A stretch of 15,980 nucleotides of DNA from Thiomicrorhabdus sp. (GTDB lineage: Bacteria; Pseudomonadota; Gammaproteobacteria; Thiomicrospirales; Thiomicrospiraceae): contig WFNQ01000264.1 of NCBI GenBank assembly GCA_015488565.1, positions 1 through 15,980 of the forward strand, written 5' to 3'. The translations under genes were made by a program, and so were the position numbers. The notes under the pieces were generated by a model. That model saw only the letters and a list, made by a program, of their open reading frames with translations. It had not been told where the DNA came from and did not search any database. Each line of letters opens with the position of its first letter. The first letter of the stretch is position 1. Below, piece after piece: positions 14,576 to 15,980 of the stretch.

Positions 14576-15322
14576 TTATTTTTTTGATATCTGGCTGGCC
14601 CATAAAGCCACTTTTTTGCGTTCCAAAATAACCGCTTGCGCACGTCGCAACACTACTGCAATGGTATAGGCCCAGCAAGCAAATGTCATCAATAACAGCG
14701 ATGTAAACATTACCGAAGTCATGCTAGTCCCTCCCGAAAAGGTAATCGATGCACCCTGATGAAGCGTATTCCACCAAACAACTGAAAAATAAATAATGGG
14801 CACATTAACCACCCCTACAATCGCCAAAAAAGAAGCCGCACGACTGGCTCTTTGGCGATCAGGAATGGCACTATAAAGCCCCATATAACCTAAATATAGA
14901 AACAACAACAATAGTTCAGAGGTTAAGCGTGCATCCCACACCCAATAGGTACCCCACGTTGGACGCCCCCATAAGGCTCCCGTGACCAACGCCACAAAGG
15001 TAAACATCGCACCCGTAGGCGCCAAAGAGTATGCCATGATATCGGCCATTTTTACACGCCACACTAAAGAGATAATGGCATACATGGCTAACAACAAATA
15101 AATAAACATGGACATCCAAGCCGCAGGCACATGAAGAAACATGATCCGATAACTATTACCCTGCTGATAATCAACGGGGGCGACAAAAAAGCCCATATAC
15201 AAACCAACCACCGCTAAAACAATGGCCAATCCCATAAACAAAGGAGCCAAACGATTTGCTAATGGGTAAAAACTGGATGCCGAAGCATACTTCATCCAAG
15301 GTATTCGACGTGTTGCACTCAT
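14576..15322 (-). CDS. ccmC: Heme handling protein CcmC
   Basis: CcmC receives heme in the inner membrane and attaches it to CcmE. This 248-residue protein has six apparent membrane segments, the WWD-type motif WGTYWVWDARLTSELLL starting at residue 123, and the heme-ligand histidines His64 (FLHVPAAW) and His188 (WWNTLHQGASI). All key residues are in place and the length is normal. It is separated from ccmB by 73 bases, in which I see no clear promoter or hairpin. Confidence 0.97.
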   Translation of the reverse strand: MSATRRIPWMKYASASSFYPLANRLAPLFMGLAIVLAVVGLYMGFFVAPVDYQQGNSYRIMFLHVPAAWMSMFIYLLLAMYAIISLVWRVKMADIMAYSLAPTGAMFTFVALVTGALWGRPTWGTYWVWDARLTSELLLLFLYLGYMGLYSAIPDRQRASRAASFLAIVGVVNVPIIYFSVVWWNTLHQGASITFSGGTSMTSVMFTSLLLMTFACWAYTIAVVLRRAQAVILERKKVALWASQISKK

Positions 15323-15395
15323 TTACTTATTTCCTAATATTGAAAGTGTTGATTAAAGTGTTTTTTTATAAACTCATTGATTATACGCACAAAGA

Positions 15396-15980
15396 CTAAT
15401 CCAGTGTAATTTTAAGCGCGGTAGCCACAGCAAAAGGAGAAAGAACCAAGCTAACAAGCAACGCGGCACCCATTAATGAAAAATGCGCCGTTACATCTAC
15501 TCCGTTCATCACCGAGGTAACGGCAGAGGTCCCTAAAATTAACACCGGAACATACAACGGTAGCAACAGCAATGTAACCAAACCACCGCTACTTTTCAGG
15601 CCAACCGTTAAAGCAGCACCAATCGCTCCTAACAACACCAATATCGGTGTTCCAATCAGCAGGCTTAACGTTAATATCACAATTTCATTAAACGCAAGGC
15701 CAAACTGCAACCCCATTAATGGCGCAAGTAATACGAGCGGCAAGCCAGTAATCACCCAGTGCGCAACCAACCTCACCAACAACAACAGTGAGATAGGAAC
15801 AGGCATCAACATTTGTTGCTCCAGCGTTCCATCATCCAAATCTTCTGAAAACAAGCGATCCAATGCTAAAACGGTTGAAAACAGCGCTGCGATCCAAACG
15901 GCACCTGGCGCAATCGTTCTTAACAACTCTGGATCAGAAGAAATTCCCAGTGGAAAAAGCGCGACTGCCACCAAGAAAAA
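15396..15980 (-). CDS. ccmB: CcmB, membrane subunit of the CcmABCDE heme-handling ABC complex (5' end cut by window)
   Basis: CcmB partners the ATPase CcmA in the complex that releases holo-CcmE. The visible 195 residues show the family pattern VALFPLGISSDPELLRTIAP, then WIAALFSTVLALDRLFSEDL, an acidic DDGTLEQ loop, and four to five further membrane segments. The frame stays open to the window end, and the family is usually about 220 residues, so roughly 25-30 N-terminal residues lie outside. A TTG at 15974 is therefore not the start. ccmA is expected just beyond the edge. Confidence 0.95.
   Translation of the reverse strand, partial: FFLVAVALFPLGISSDPELLRTIAPGAVWIAALFSTVLALDRLFSEDLDDGTLEQQMLMPVPISLLLLVRLVAHWVITGLPLVLLAPLMGLQFGLAFNEIVILTLSLLIGTPILVLLGAIGAALTVGLKSSGGLVTLLLLPLYVPVLILGTSAVTSVMNGVDVTAHFSLMGAALLVSLVLSPFAVATALKITLD

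Noticed and set aside
1..15980. Search for CRISPR arrays, tRNA or rRNA genes, insertion sequences, attachment sites or an origin
   Set aside because: No spaced repeat array, cloverleaf-like region, transposase or phage-type gene was seen; nearly all bases are accounted for by minus-strand genes.

Overview
The window is a single 16-kb block read entirely from the minus strand, so transcription runs from high to low coordinates. It is AT-rich (roughly 40% G+C by eye) and almost gap-free. The System I cytochrome c maturation set in the order ccmB-C-D-E-F-G-H-I, followed by a c5-type cytochrome, points to a gammaproteobacterium. The exact lineage cannot be fixed from this sequence; a low-GC sulfur- or methane-metabolising group is only a guess.

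Region 1 (15980 to 9683): ccmB (5' end cut by the window edge), ccmC, ccmD, ccmE, ccmF, ccmG, ccmH and a short ccmI, mostly overlapping or a few bases apart, then a small monoheme cytochrome c5. This set moves heme across the inner membrane and attaches it to CxxCH motifs. ccmA would lie just beyond the right edge.

Region 2 (9682 to 9410): a 273-bp AT-rich leader with a perfect 11-bp tandem repeat and a strong ribosome binding site. It is the only substantial regulatory gap in the window.

Region 3 (9409 to 1): a secreted tetraheme cytochrome resembling the Geobacter filament cytochrome OmcE, a terminator-like hairpin, then an uninterrupted run of a parvulin-type periplasmic prolyl isomerase, an outer-membrane beta-barrel, two triheme c7-type cytochromes, three related helical periplasmic proteins, a third triheme cytochrome, a six-bladed NHL propeller, and an NHL propeller lipoprotein cut by the left edge.

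Taken together, region 3 looks like a dedicated system to make, fold, export and wire an extracellular cytochrome filament: a filament subunit, an isomerase/chaperone, an outer-membrane channel, periplasmic electron carriers and envelope scaffold proteins. It sits directly behind the machinery that loads heme on all of them. In total 14 CxxCH heme sites are encoded (4 + 3x3 + 1). The filament role is inferred from sequence resemblance and ligand counting, not shown. The three helical paralogs have no function I recognise and are the most likely undescribed components.
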